Below are positions 23,387 through 32,442 of a stretch of 64,000 nucleotides of DNA, in pieces. The DNA lies in assembly GCF_030503735.1 (NCBI RefSeq), contig NZ_CP073096.1, positions 248,001-312,000 of the forward strand, read 5' to 3'. The stretch's first letter is position 1; the number at the start of each line of letters is the position of its first letter. The notes beneath the pieces were generated by a model that searched no databases, had not been told where the DNA came from, and saw nothing but the letters and a program-made list of their open reading frames with translations. This stretch comes from Corynebacterium tuberculostearicum (GTDB taxonomy: Bacteria > Actinomycetota > Actinomycetes > Mycobacteriales > Mycobacteriaceae). Both the position numbers and the translations under genes were made by a program.

Positions 23387-23718
23387 CAAATCACCCTATA
23401 ACAAACGTCTAGCGCAGCGCAGGGGTTTTGCAATATCAGTGGGCAGGCATTCGGCCGAAGGGTGGGCGGCAGGAGCGTTGGCGGTAGATTTCAACAGGAA
23501 ACTTTCAGGTACTTGACACCCGTGTCCAATATCGATGGCCCATACTTAAATCATGCGTTTGAGAGAGCGCATGCGAGAGAGATAGAGAGAACCCCTCACG
23601 TTTCCAGAGGGCGGCTTTGGCCGATACATGGAAACACTTTGTAGAGAGACGCCAGCGGCCCTCGGACCACATTCGGTTCGAGGGCCGCTGGCGTTGTCGA
23701 CATTCCTACGGCACGGGG
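23387..23718. other. Intergenic region between thiC leader and pncA with a candidate transcript
   Basis: No protein gene is convincing here. The first part should hold the thiC promoter on the minus strand. On the plus strand there is a TTGACA (23513-23518) inside a near-palindrome GACACCCGTGTC (23515-23526). Next come a ten-codon arginine/glutamate micro-ORF (23553-23585), a purine-rich GAGAGA tract, a GTTTCCA/TGGAAAC stem (23600-23606 with 23629-23635) and a strong hairpin at 23650-23693. It may be a small RNA; see findings. Confidence 0.4.
23650..23693. terminator. Strong hairpin downstream of pncA
   Basis: A 15-bp perfect stem (23650-23664 with 23679-23693). It could end pncA on the minus strand or a plus-strand small RNA; flanking T runs are weak on both sides. 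Confidence 0.6.
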
Positions 23719-24255
23719 CTAGCAGATGGTGGCTCCCGCTGCGGCGAGTTCTTCCAAAGCGGCCTCGCCGCGGGATTCGTCTACCGGTGAGCAATAGTCA
23801 CGCAGAACGCGGACGGTGAACCCTTCCTGCAAGGCGTCGGCAGCCGTAGCGCGCACGCAGTGATCCGTGGCGATGCCCACGATATCCACGGACTCGATGC
23901 CTTGCTCGCGCAGCCATTCCGCGAGCAAGGTACCGTTTGCGGCCCCTTCAAAACCGGAATAGGCAGCGGTGTATTCGCCCTTGCGGAAGTAGGCTTGAGT
24001 GGGACCGATGGCCTCATGCATGGCCGCCCCGTGGGACTCTGCTACACAGTGAACGGGCCAGGAATCGACAAAATCCGGGTCCTTAGAAAAGTGTGAACCC
24101 GGATCGATGTGCCAATCCTGTGTGGCTACCACGGTCTCGTAGCGCCGTTGTAGGGTGGCGATTTTCTCGGCGACTTCATTGCCCCGCTCGGTGCCCAAGG
24201 CACCACCGGGGCAGAAGTCACTTTGCACGTCAACGATGATCAAAGCAGGCTTCAT
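23719..24255 (-). CDS. pncA: Nicotinamidase / pyrazinamidase
   Basis: A 178-residue isochorismatase-fold hydrolase that converts nicotinamide to nicotinate for NAD salvage. The catalytic triad is visible: Asp9 (IIVDVQSDF), Lys92 (YFRKGEY) and Cys133 (GIATDHCVRA). The metal-binding DWH lies at 47-49. Length and motif spacing are normal. In related actinobacteria this enzyme activates pyrazinamide. It follows pepA on the same strand with 38 bases between them, so co-transcription is possible. Confidence 0.95.
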   Translation of the reverse strand: MKPALIIVDVQSDFCPGGALGTERGNEVAEKIATLQRRYETVVATQDWHIDPGSHFSKDPDFVDSWPVHCVAESHGAAMHEAIGPTQAYFRKGEYTAAYSGFEGAANGTLLAEWLREQGIESVDIVGIATDHCVRATAADALQEGFTVRVLRDYCSPVDESRGEAALEELAAAGATIC

Positions 24256-24293
24256 GCCTTTAGGATTCTAAACCCATAAAGCCTGCTGCGGGG

Positions 24294-25781
24294 CTACTTT
24301 AATTCAGAAATCTCGCGCAATGCGGCAACAACCGTGCGGGTGGGCACGCCGGTGCCCATTTTTGGGGTGTAGCCATAAGCACCAGTGGTGTTAAAGGAAG
24401 GCCCTGCTACATCGATATGGGCCCACTCAATACCTTCGCCCACAAAGTGCTCCAGGTACGTGCCGGCATATTCCATGCCGCCCTCGCGCTTGGCGTTGAT
24501 ATTGCGGATATCGGCGCTGGCGGACTTCACGGATTCTTCGTGCTCCTCCAGCAGCGGCATGGCCCAAGCCTTTTCTCCCACCTCGCGGCCGATCTCGGCC
24601 ATGCGGTCGCGGAATTCTTCCGAGCCCATGACGCCCGCGGTGCGCTCGCCCAGGGCGACCATCTGGGCGCCGGTCAAGGTAGCGGTCTCAATAAGGAAGT
24701 CGGGGCTGTCCTCGCTGGCGCGCGCAATGGCGTCGGCAAGCACTAGGCGTCCCTCAGCATCAGTGTTGAGCACCTCGGAGGTGATGCCGCCGTAATGAGT
24801 GATGACGTCCCCCGGGCGGGTGGCATTGCTGCCAGGCATGTTTTCAGCCAACGGCAGGGTAGCGGTGATGGCGACCTTGAGGTTCAGCTTCGCCGCGGCG
24901 ATGATGGCGGCGGCCATAGCGGCAGAACCGCCCATATCCGAAATCATGTCCCACATCTTGGCCCCCGGCTTCAGGGAAATACCGCCGGTATCAAAGGTAA
25001 TGCCCTTGCCCACCAAAGCGACGTGGCGCTTGGCCTTCTTCGGCTTCCAGCTCAAGCGGATCAGGCGCGGCGGGCGTGCGGATCCGCGACCGACAGCCAT
25101 AATTCCGCCAAACCCCTGCTTTTCCAGCGCCTTTTCATCCAAAACCTCCACCTCAAGGCCGGCCTCTGCCCCCTGGGCAGACAGGAATGCGGCGTAGGTT
25201 TCCGGGTAGAGCAGGTTGGAGGGAGTATTGACTAGGTCACGGGCGATGAGGACGGACTCGGCGGTAATCTTCGCATTGTCGAACTCTTCTTGGGCGGACT
25301 TTCCGGCTACCACGGTGTACGTGGTAGCCGCCGCGGCCGATTCGGAGCGCAGGCCGGAATACTTATAACCGCCGAGGATCAAGCCTTCTACCACTGGAGC
25401 CACGCCGAAATCGCCCAAAGAGGTGGCTAGCGCATCAACCTTGGTGATGGAGCGGGCCGCCTGGCCGGCGGCGCGGCGCAGTGTCTCATCGTCTACTTCC
25501 TCGGCATCGCCCAATCCAACGGCAATAATGGAGGCCACGCCTGCCTTTGCCGGCGCTGGAACGCGCGTGACTTCGCCCGCCTTACCGGTAGCCCCTACGG
25601 CCACAAGCGCTTCGTAGGTAGAGCGCAAAGCGGCTCCCTCCAGCAGGGCGGTGCCCGGCAGCTCCAAGCCATCATCGCCCTCGAACGCTGCGATAAGCAG
25701 TGCTTCTGCCTTCTTAGGTACCTTCTTTCCCAGCTTTATCTTGGGGAAGTGACCGCGTGCGGGCAGATCGGATCTTGCCAT
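24294..25781 (-). CDS. pepA: Leucyl aminopeptidase (M17 family)
   Basis: A 495-residue cytosolic metallo-aminopeptidase that trims N-terminal residues from peptides. The M17 signature NTDAEGRL is present. The metal ligands lie in VALVGKGITFDTGG and DMGGSAAM, and the catalytic loop in LIETATLTGAQMVALG. Size is typical. An AAAGGAGG ribosome binding site lies just before the ATG. It is divergent from ilvE and upstream of pncA. Confidence 0.96.
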   Translation of the reverse strand: MARSDLPARGHFPKIKLGKKVPKKAEALLIAAFEGDDGLELPGTALLEGAALRSTYEALVAVGATGKAGEVTRVPAPAKAGVASIIAVGLGDAEEVDDETLRRAAGQAARSITKVDALATSLGDFGVAPVVEGLILGGYKYSGLRSESAAAATTYTVVAGKSAQEEFDNAKITAESVLIARDLVNTPSNLLYPETYAAFLSAQGAEAGLEVEVLDEKALEKQGFGGIMAVGRGSARPPRLIRLSWKPKKAKRHVALVGKGITFDTGGISLKPGAKMWDMISDMGGSAAMAAAIIAAAKLNLKVAITATLPLAENMPGSNATRPGDVITHYGGITSEVLNTDAEGRLVLADAIARASEDSPDFLIETATLTGAQMVALGERTAGVMGSEEFRDRMAEIGREVGEKAWAMPLLEEHEESVKSASADIRNINAKREGGMEYAGTYLEHFVGEGIEWAHIDVAGPSFNTTGAYGYTPKMGTGVPTRTVVAALREISELK

Positions 25782-25884
25782 AGTGTCCTCCTTTATAGAA
25801 AGGCTTATTTATCTTCCCTCCACTGTACCGCGCGGTCGTGAACATATTCCTGCCTCGCTATAGATAAAAGAGTAGATTGTGGGC

Positions 25885-26979
25885 ATGCTTGATTACACGA
25901 TTACTCGTACCGATAACCCCACGTCCGCGGAAGAGTTGAGCGAGATCCTTGCCAACCCCGGCTTTGGCAAGCACTTTACGGACCACATGGTCAGCATTGA
26001 CTGGACTGAAGACAAGGGATGGCACGATGCCCAGGTGCGCCCCTATGGTCCGATGACCATGGATCCGGCCAGCAATGTATTCCACTATGGGCAGGCCATT
26101 TTTGAAGGAATCAAGGCCTATCGCCAGCCCGATGATTCCATCGCCACCTTCCGCCCCGATCACAACGCCCAGCGCTTTATCAACTCTGCTCAGCGCTTGG
26201 CCATGCCGGAGATTCCCCAAGAAGAATTCATCGAATCCCTGCGCCAACTGGTGGAGGTGGATAAAGCCTGGGTACCGGAAGCCGGTGGGGAAGCGGCGCT
26301 GTATCTGCGCCCCTTTATGATTTCCACCGAGGTCTCCTTGGGCGTCCACCCAGCCAATTCCTACCGCTACGTGCTCATTGCTTCGCCGGCAGGTTCCTAT
26401 TTCAGCGGTGGCATCAAGCCGGTTTCGGTCTGGCTGTCTACCGACTACGTCCGTGCCGCTCCCGGTGGTACCGGTGCGGCCAAGTTTGCTGGTAACTATG
26501 CAGGCTCGCTGTTGGCTCAGACCCAAGCGGATGAAAAGGGCTGCGACCAAGTGGTTTGGCTCGATGCCATTGAACGCCGCTATATCGAAGAGATGGGAGG
26601 CATGAACCTTATGTTTGTCTACGGCAGCGGCGAGGGCGCGGAAATCGTGACCCCGGAGCTGTCCGGCTCACTGCTGCCTGGCATCACGCGCGAATCCCTG
26701 CTGCAAGTAGCTCGCGATCTGGGGTACAAGGTCACTGAACGCCGCATTACTACGGAAGATTGGCAGCGCGATGCCGAATCTGGGGCGATGTCGGAGGCCT
26801 TTGCCTGCGGTACCGCCGCGGTCATTACCCCGGTCGGGCGTGTGATGGGAGATTCGGCCGATTTCCAGGTCAATGGCAATAAAGCCGGTGACATCACAAT
26901 GGCTTTGCGCGAGCGCCTTACCGGAATCCAGCGCGGCGCCGTAGAAGATACCCACGGCTGGCTGCACACCTTGGCGTAA
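25885..26979 (+). CDS. ilvE: Branched-chain amino acid aminotransferase
   Basis: A 364-residue class IV PLP aminotransferase that reversibly converts leucine, isoleucine and valine to their 2-oxo acids. Motifs are [26 protein letters not shown], the PLP lysine in [16 protein letters not shown], and EEMGGMNL and GSLLPGITR. The ATG two codons after an in-frame GTG (25879) is chosen because [14 protein letters not shown] aligns with the corynebacterial IlvE N-terminus. It is divergent from pepA and convergent with the CobT-like gene, with only 8 bases between the two ends. Confidence 0.96.
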   Translation: MLDYTITRTDNPTSAEELSEILANPGFGKHFTDHMVSIDWTEDKGWHDAQVRPYGPMTMDPASNVFHYGQAIFEGIKAYRQPDDSIATFRPDHNAQRFINSAQRLAMPEIPQEEFIESLRQLVEVDKAWVPEAGGEAALYLRPFMISTEVSLGVHPANSYRYVLIASPAGSYFSGGIKPVSVWLSTDYVRAAPGGTGAAKFAGNYAGSLLAQTQADEKGCDQVVWLDAIERRYIEEMGGMNLMFVYGSGEGAEIVTPELSGSLLPGITRESLLQVARDLGYKVTERRITTEDWQRDAESGAMSEAFACGTAAVITPVGRVMGDSADFQVNGNKAGDITMALRERLTGIQRGAVEDTHGWLHTLA

Positions 26980-26987
26980 CTGGGGTT

Positions 26988-27782
26988 TCAGGCGTCCGCA
27001 GCGATTTCTACGCCTGTTAGTAGCATCGGCAGTGCCGCTAGGGCTCCCAGCGCAGGTTGTGGCTCCATTCCGAGCTCATGCAGGGGGTGGAGCCCCAGCT
27101 TTTCCAACGCCAGTTCGTGCGCTGGGGTGGGGGCGAGGGTGGTGGCGTAGAGCCATTCCTTAACACCAGGATTGTCGCGTTCTGCTAGGAGTGCGGCGGT
27201 GGCTGTAGTCGGGGCATCGATAAGCATTGGCGTGCGCCGCTGCGCAGCGCGGGTGATAAACCCTACCAAGGCGGCAAGGACGCAGGAGCCACAGGATTCC
27301 ACCAGCTCCATTCCCTCCAAATTGCGGGCGCGAAACATGGAATCCCGGATAGCGGAAACCTCGCGTTTCCAGTCTTCTACGCTGCTTTGCTTGCCGACGA
27401 TCGCTACCGGTTCCGTTAGCGTCATAGTCCCCATTATCACCGCCGCCACGCGGGCGTGTTCCGCACCGGCGGGAATAAGTAAGTCAGCCCCGGCATCAAT
27501 TTCCGCATCCGCCGTGGCTTCCCCGAGGCGATATGCCTGGGCGTAATCCGTCACGGTGACTACTTCCAGCCCTACCTCGGCGCGTCGCGCTGCCGTTTCG
27601 GTGGCGGGCAGTGGGGCCACTTGTTCACCAAAAACCACCGCGCGTATGCGCTGCGGTGTACGGGCAGGTGCCTCGCCTTGGCATGCTGCTAGCCACTGGG
27701 CGGCATCGGTCAGGCGCCCAAAGGCTGCGAGCTGTGCATCGTGTGCGGCGCGCGCCTGGTTATCGGGCTGCGGAATGGACAT
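26988..27782 (-). CDS. CobT-like protein lacking catalytic motifs
   Basis: A 264-residue protein with the overall shape of nicotinate-nucleotide:dimethylbenzimidazole phosphoribosyltransferase. AFGRLTDAAQWLAACQG matches the SLGRLE start; DAGADLLIPAG, AALVGFITRAA and LEKLGLHPLHELGMEP match later blocks. It is shorter than CobT (about 350). The GIGNTT substrate loop is replaced by GAEHARV (about 106-112), and the catalytic glutamate of the S-x-E-x-G-H motif appears replaced by Thr219 in PTPAH. It is therefore probably not an active CobT. It follows the DUF3043 gene by 12 bases with a GGGGAG site, so the two form an operon. Confidence 0.7.
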   Translation of the reverse strand: MSIPQPDNQARAAHDAQLAAFGRLTDAAQWLAACQGEAPARTPQRIRAVVFGEQVAPLPATETAARRAEVGLEVVTVTDYAQAYRLGEATADAEIDAGADLLIPAGAEHARVAAVIMGTMTLTEPVAIVGKQSSVEDWKREVSAIRDSMFRARNLEGMELVESCGSCVLAALVGFITRAAQRRTPMLIDAPTTATAALLAERDNPGVKEWLYATTLAPTPAHELALEKLGLHPLHELGMEPQPALGALAALPMLLTGVEIAADA

Positions 27783-27794
27783 GAATAGTCTCCC

Positions 27795-28475
27795 CTAAAC
27801 GTCAGCGCCGAGCTCCACGCGTGGGCGCGGGATGCGCCACTTGCGGGGCTGGCTGGCGCGAGAATAAGCATAAAAGCCCAGGCTAAAGCCTGCCTCGGTG
27901 GTGCCAGGGAACTTAGCACGCACTGCGTTATTGCAGCGGCGGGCTAAAAGAATGCCCTCAATGGCAAAAATAATGAGGATAACCATGGCCACCGCGTTGA
28001 TTAAGGTTGCGATGCTCGGCACTGCGTAGGTCAAAAACATGACCACGATCAGCACCAGAGCCATCGGCATCACCCAGTTGCTCAGGCTGCGGCGGGCATC
28101 TACCCAATCACGCACATAAGCGCGCTCGGTACCCTGATCCCTAGCGGGAAGGAAGCGGGGGTCACCGTCCGCCATGCGGGCCTGCTGCTCGCGGTTGGCT
28201 TGATGGCGCTCCTGGCGCTCCTTCTTCTTAAATTCCTTCCACTCCTCCTTGCTCATGGACTTTTTCATGTCCTTGCGGTGCTGGTAGCGCTGCGCCTCGG
28301 ACAGTCCATGGGGATCGCGCCTTACGCCGCGCGCAATCTCTTGTTCTGAGCGCTTCGGCGTAGGACGACCCTTGGGTGGGGTATAGCCCTTGCGCTGGGG
28401 CTTTTCCTGAGCTTCCTCCTGCATGGGGGCTGGCTCGGGGGAGGTCTTATCATCTTTTTGCCACGGAAATTTCAC
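27795..28475 (-). CDS. DUF3043 family membrane protein
   Basis: A 226-residue protein conserved in actinobacteria. The first half is soluble and very charged (KRSEQEIARGVRRDPHGLSEAQRYQHRKDMKK matches the DUF3043 core). Two membrane helices follow at about 130-175, then a short C-terminal tail (AGFSLGFYAYSRASQPRKWR). The GTG at 28473-28475 (KFPWQKDD start) is preferred, with GAGGGG just upstream, over a longer frame from 28502. Function unknown. Upstream of the CobT-like gene in an apparent operon. Confidence 0.85.
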   Translation of the reverse strand: MKFPWQKDDKTSPEPAPMQEEAQEKPQRKGYTPPKGRPTPKRSEQEIARGVRRDPHGLSEAQRYQHRKDMKKSMSKEEWKEFKKKERQERHQANREQQARMADGDPRFLPARDQGTERAYVRDWVDARRSLSNWVMPMALVLIVVMFLTYAVPSIATLINAVAMVILIIFAIEGILLARRCNNAVRAKFPGTTEAGFSLGFYAYSRASQPRKWRIPRPRVELGADV

Positions 28476-28616
28476 GCCCCTCACACTACAAGGTTTAGGC
28501 ACGAATAGGGGAATAGGCCCAGCCTCAGTGGCGTTATGGCTAAGGGCTACCTTTTCCCACCTGAATTAACCGGGTAGGGTAGTGGCAACGAAACCAAGAC
28601 TTATTGAGGAGAAGTG

Positions 28617-28961
28617 ATGACCGCTCCAGCTTCCGCAACCGGCGTCATTCTGACCGAAGCAGCAGCCGCAAAGGCAAAGGCCCTGCTCGACCAAGAAGGC
28701 CGCGACGATCTCTCCCTGCGCATTGCCGTGCAACCTGGCGGCTGCGCTGGCCTGCGCTACCAGCTTTACTTTGATGACCGCACCTTGGATGGTGACAAGG
28801 TTGACCAGGTAGGCGGCGTAAACCTTGTCGTGGACAAGATGTCTGTTCCTTACCTGACTGGTGCCAAGATCGATTTTGCTGACACCATCGAGTCCCAGGG
28901 CTTTACCATCGATAACCCGAACGCCACCGGCTCCTGCGCCTGCGGCGACTCCTTTAACTAA
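28617..28961 (+). CDS. erpA: A-type iron-sulfur carrier protein (HesB/IscA/ErpA family)
   Basis: A 114-residue cytoplasmic Fe-S carrier. The three conserved cysteines are present: Cys43 in GGCAGLRY, and Cys107 and Cys109 in the C-terminal SCACGDSF. A GAGGAGA site precedes the ATG, which follows an overlapping GTG codon. Mycobacteria have the same gene near asnB and ctaC (Rv2204c). It can supply clusters to targets such as LipA, ThiC or the Rieske protein encoded in this window, but that pairing is inference. Confidence 0.92.
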   Translation: MTAPASATGVILTEAAAAKAKALLDQEGRDDLSLRIAVQPGGCAGLRYQLYFDDRTLDGDKVDQVGGVNLVVDKMSVPYLTGAKIDFADTIESQGFTIDNPNATGSCACGDSFN

Positions 28962-28974
28962 AAATAGGTAAATA

Positions 28975-29013
28975 ATAGAGGGTGGGTGCCACTGGCACCC
29001 ACCCTCTATTTCT
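28975..29013. terminator. Bidirectional terminator between erpA and ltsA
   Basis: A 16-bp inverted repeat (28975-28990 with 28994-29009) has a T-rich right side and an A-rich left side, and lies between two convergent genes. Confidence 0.85.
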
Positions 29014-29037
29014 CTGCGTGAAAAACTACCTAAGCCT

Positions 29038-30960
29038 CTAAAGCTTGACCGGATAATCGCGCTGTTCGATCTTCGGGTCGATGCGCTTTTCGACGAAGAT
29101 ACCGTGCCAAATCATAAAGGACAGCACGGTCCAAAGGCGGCGGGAATGATCGGATACGCCGTCACGGTGCTCCTTGAGCATCTCGAGGACTTCCTTCTTA
29201 TTGAAGATGTCCTCGGTCTGGGATTCGTTTATGGTGTCCTGAGCCCAGCCGTAGAGCTCATCGCCGGCCAGCCAGTGGCGCATCGGTACCGGGAAGCCCA
29301 GCTTCTTGCGGTGCAATACGTGCGCCGGGACGATCTGCTCCATGGCTTTGCGCAGGGCGTACTTGGTGGTGCCGTGCGAGATCTTCAAGTTATAAGGGAT
29401 GGACTCGGCAACCTTAAAGACCTCCTTGTCTAGGAACGGCACGCGCAGCTCCAGCGAGTTAGCCATATTGATCTTATCGGCCTTGACTAGGATGTCGCCG
29501 CGCATCCAGGTAAATAGGTCTAGGTGCTGCATGCGCGCAACTGGGTCAAAGTCCTCGGACTGGGCGTAGATGGGGGCGGTCACCTCGCGGTGATCCCATT
29601 CGCGCTTCGCCCACGGGATAACGCGCTGCATCTGCTCAAAGTTGAAGGAACGGGCGTTTCCGTAGTAGCGCTCTTCCATCGTCATGGAGCCACGATTGAG
29701 AAGGGACTTGCCCTTCATTCCCTCGGGCAGAACTTGGGAAAGTTTGCCCAGACCACGGCGCAGTGGGGAAGGGATCTTTTCAAATGGAGCAAGAGACAGC
29801 GGCTCCTTGTAGATGGTGTAGCCACCAAAGAGCTCGTCAGCGCCTTCGCCGGAAAGTACTACCTTGACGTGCTTGCGGGCTTCCTGTGCCACGAAGTACA
29901 GGGGAACTAGCGATGGGTCAGCCACCGGATTGTCCAGGTACCACATGATCTTCGGAATGGATTCAGCATACTCCTCGGGGGAGACGATCTTGACGATATG
30001 CTCCACGCCAATGGCCTCGGCGGATTCGGCCGCAACATCGACTTCGGAGTACCCCTCGCGCTCAAAGCCGGTGGTGAACGTCAAAAGGTCTGGGTTGTGG
30101 CGCTTTGCAAGGGTGGCAATGGCGGTGGAGTCAATACCGCCAGATAGGAAGGAGCCTACCGTGACGTCGGCGCGCATATGCTTGGCGACGGAATCCTCTA
30201 GCGCCTCCGCGATGCGGTTAAAGAGCTGTTGCTCTTCTCCTTGCTTGATATGCTGGACGGGGAAACGAGGCTTGAAGTAACGCTCGGTGACGACATCTTC
30301 GCCTGGGCGGAGAGTTACCGTGCAGCCGGATTCCACACGGCGAATATGTGCGTGCAACGACTCTGGCTCTGGAACGTACTGCAGGTCAACGTAGTGTTCA
30401 ATAGCACGACGGTCAAGGTTAAGCTCTAGACCGATTTCATCGGCCATCTCCAAAATGCACTTCATTTCTGAAGCAAAGACCGTCCCCGCCTCCGTGGTGG
30501 CGTAGTAAAGCGGTTTAATGCCGAATTGGTCGCGGGCGGCGAACATGGTTTTGGTGTGGGTGTCCCAGATGACGATGCCGAACATACCACGCAAGTGATT
30601 GACCACGTCTTTGCCCCAGTGGTGGTAGCCCACCACAATGGGTTCACCATCACCCTCTGTGTGGAAGGTATAGCCCAAGTCCTTGAGCTCCTCACGCAGT
30701 TCTACATAGTTGTAGATTTCACCATTAAAGGTCAGGGCGTAGCGATTGGGCTGATCTTCAGGGCCCCAGCGCAGTGGCTGATGAGAGTGTTCAAGGTCGA
30801 TGATGGATAGGCGATTAAACCCAAAGGCCGCATCGCCGTCGTGCCACGTGCCGGCCGCATCGGGACCACGGTGGCGCATGCAGGGCAGGGAACGTTCCAG
30901 CGCGTCGATGTACTTATCTACGTCACCGGTGGCGGCGAGCATGCCAAGAAGTCCGCACAT
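29038..30960 (-). CDS. ltsA: Glutamine-dependent amidotransferase LtsA (AsnB-like)
   Basis: A 640-residue protein of the class II asparagine synthetase family. The N-terminal nucleophile is Cys2 (MCGLLGM), followed by the glutaminase motifs RHRGPDAAG and FNGEIYNY; the synthetase domain has SFLSGGIDST and LSGEGADELFGGY. In C. glutamicum the 640-residue LtsA is needed for lysozyme and temperature resistance, and related proteins amidate diaminopimelate in peptidoglycan. The ATG at 30958-30960 is fixed by the need for Cys2 and has AGGAG upstream; a longer frame to 31149 is spurious. Confidence 0.95.
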   Translation of the reverse strand: MCGLLGMLAATGDVDKYIDALERSLPCMRHRGPDAAGTWHDGDAAFGFNRLSIIDLEHSHQPLRWGPEDQPNRYALTFNGEIYNYVELREELKDLGYTFHTEGDGEPIVVGYHHWGKDVVNHLRGMFGIVIWDTHTKTMFAARDQFGIKPLYYATTEAGTVFASEMKCILEMADEIGLELNLDRRAIEHYVDLQYVPEPESLHAHIRRVESGCTVTLRPGEDVVTERYFKPRFPVQHIKQGEEQQLFNRIAEALEDSVAKHMRADVTVGSFLSGGIDSTAIATLAKRHNPDLLTFTTGFEREGYSEVDVAAESAEAIGVEHIVKIVSPEEYAESIPKIMWYLDNPVADPSLVPLYFVAQEARKHVKVVLSGEGADELFGGYTIYKEPLSLAPFEKIPSPLRRGLGKLSQVLPEGMKGKSLLNRGSMTMEERYYGNARSFNFEQMQRVIPWAKREWDHREVTAPIYAQSEDFDPVARMQHLDLFTWMRGDILVKADKINMANSLELRVPFLDKEVFKVAESIPYNLKISHGTTKYALRKAMEQIVPAHVLHRKKLGFPVPMRHWLAGDELYGWAQDTINESQTEDIFNKKEVLEMLKEHRDGVSDHSRRLWTVLSFMIWHGIFVEKRIDPKIEQRDYPVKL

Positions 30961-31349
30961 GTAAAGATTGCTCCTTATATATAAGCGTCTATTGCTAGTC
31001 ACCCACTTTACGGCCAGTGCGGCCGAAACCAGAACACGCCACGGCTTAAGGAAACCTGCTGGAGGGCTTGGAAATGGCTTCCCCGATAGGGTGCGAACTT
31101 TCGGATGATGGTTCCAGAGAGTGATTGTGAATTGGCGCACATGGCGCAAGTTCCTACTGGGGGTGCGGTTGGAACATTGTGCAGGTGGGGCGGTAACCTA
31201 CAAAGACGTGGATATGAATTGAGTGCCCTAGGTGCCCTTTTAAGGCTTTAAACAGGCTGGGAATCTGGCGATTATCCTCTATCCTGATTGGGTAAGAGTG
31301 CTCTGTGAGTATTCGAGAAGTTTTGTGTGGACAGAAAGGCAGAACACAC
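30961..31349. other. Divergent intergenic region between ltsA and ctaC
   Basis: A 389-base gap holding the ltsA ribosome binding site (AAGGAGC) and the divergent promoters of ltsA and ctaC. I see no convincing full promoter, hairpin or small gene. The short in-frame extensions of both flanking genes into it are not conserved-looking. Confidence 0.6.
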
Positions 31350-32423
31350 GTGGGACAGCGTAATAAGCGCACCTTTGCCCGCAAGGCGGGCGTAGCTGGC
31401 GCACTTGCCCTGGGTGGACTCGCTCTGGCAGGTTGTGACGTTCAGGCGCCAACTGCTGTAGAGAACCTCCTAGGATTTGGTTGGCCGAAGGGTATTACAC
31501 CTGAGGCAGAAGCCATGTACAACTTCTGGATTTGGGTCTGGGTGGCCGCATGGATCGTTGGTTTTATTATGTGGGGCCTGTTCCTCACCGCTATCTTCCG
31601 TTGGAGTGCGAAGAAGGCGAAGAAGGATGGCAAGGGTGAATTCCCTCGCCAGATTCAATACAACGTTCCGCTTGAGATGGTCTTGACCATCGTCCCGATC
31701 CTCATCATTATGGGTCTGTTCTTCTTCACCGTTCAGACTCAGCAGAAGGTCACCGCTTTGGACAAGGATCCAAAGGTCGTTGTCGACGTCACCGCATTCC
31801 AGTGGAACTGGAAGTTTGGCTACGCCGAAAACCATGTCAATGGTGAGAACTACGACGGTGCTGATAAGGCTCGCCAGGCAGAAGCGGAAAAGACCGCTCA
31901 TGACCCAGAGGGCGTGGATAACCCGAACCCGATTCACGGCAAGTCCACGGGCGACCTTTCTTACCTGAACTACAACAAGATTGAAACCGTCGGCACTACC
32001 GAAGAGGTTCCGGTTCTGGTTGTTCCTTCCGATACTCCAATTGAGTTCCGTCTCGCTTCCGGCGACGTATCCCACGCTTTCTGGGTACCCGAGTTCTTGT
32101 TCAAGCGCGATGTTTACGCACATCCAGAGGCAAACGCTCAGGAGCGCAGCTTCCAGGTAGAAAAGATTGAGAAGCAGGGCGCATTCGTTGGCCGCTGTGC
32201 TGAGATGTGCGGTACTTACCACTCGATGATGAACTTCGAAATCCGCGTTGTCTCTCCAGAGGACTTCAACAAGTACCTGAAGTTCCGCGAGAACAACCCC
32301 GAGGCCACCAACGCGGAAGCTTTGAAGGAAATCGGCCAGGACCCATATGCGGTAACCACCCAACCGTTCTCCGGCGAGCGCGACACCGCTAAGGGCGACA
32401 ACTACGTGAATACCGCGGCATAA
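31350..32423 (+). CDS. ctaC: Cytochrome aa3 oxidase subunit II
   Basis: A 357-residue membrane-anchored subunit that receives electrons from cytochrome c1. It has a lipoprotein signal with an LAGC lipobox (Cys29). Two membrane helices follow (IWVWVAAWIVGFIMWGLFLT, and a second ending in FFFTVQ), then the cupredoxin domain. CuA ligands are present in FVGRCAEMCGTYHSMM near residues 280-300, with the earlier His in VSHAFWVPEF. An actinobacterial charged insertion lies between helix 2 and the CuA site. The start is the GTG giving MGQRNKRTFARK, with GAAAGG upstream. ctaF follows. Confidence 0.96.
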   Translation: MGQRNKRTFARKAGVAGALALGGLALAGCDVQAPTAVENLLGFGWPKGITPEAEAMYNFWIWVWVAAWIVGFIMWGLFLTAIFRWSAKKAKKDGKGEFPRQIQYNVPLEMVLTIVPILIIMGLFFFTVQTQQKVTALDKDPKVVVDVTAFQWNWKFGYAENHVNGENYDGADKARQAEAEKTAHDPEGVDNPNPIHGKSTGDLSYLNYNKIETVGTTEEVPVLVVPSDTPIEFRLASGDVSHAFWVPEFLFKRDVYAHPEANAQERSFQVEKIEKQGAFVGRCAEMCGTYHSMMNFEIRVVSPEDFNKYLKFRENNPEATNAEALKEIGQDPYAVTTQPFSGERDTAKGDNYVNTAA

Positions 32424-32442
32424 GAGATAAGGACACAACACA

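Noticed and set aside
23462..23644. A 60-codon plus-strand frame between thiC and pncA
   Set aside because: It runs through the dyad, micro-ORF and hairpins, has no ribosome binding site and an unstructured composition. An RNA explanation fits better.
30961..31149. 63-residue N-terminal extension of ltsA
   Set aside because: Class II amidotransferases need Cys at position 2, which fixes the start at 30960.
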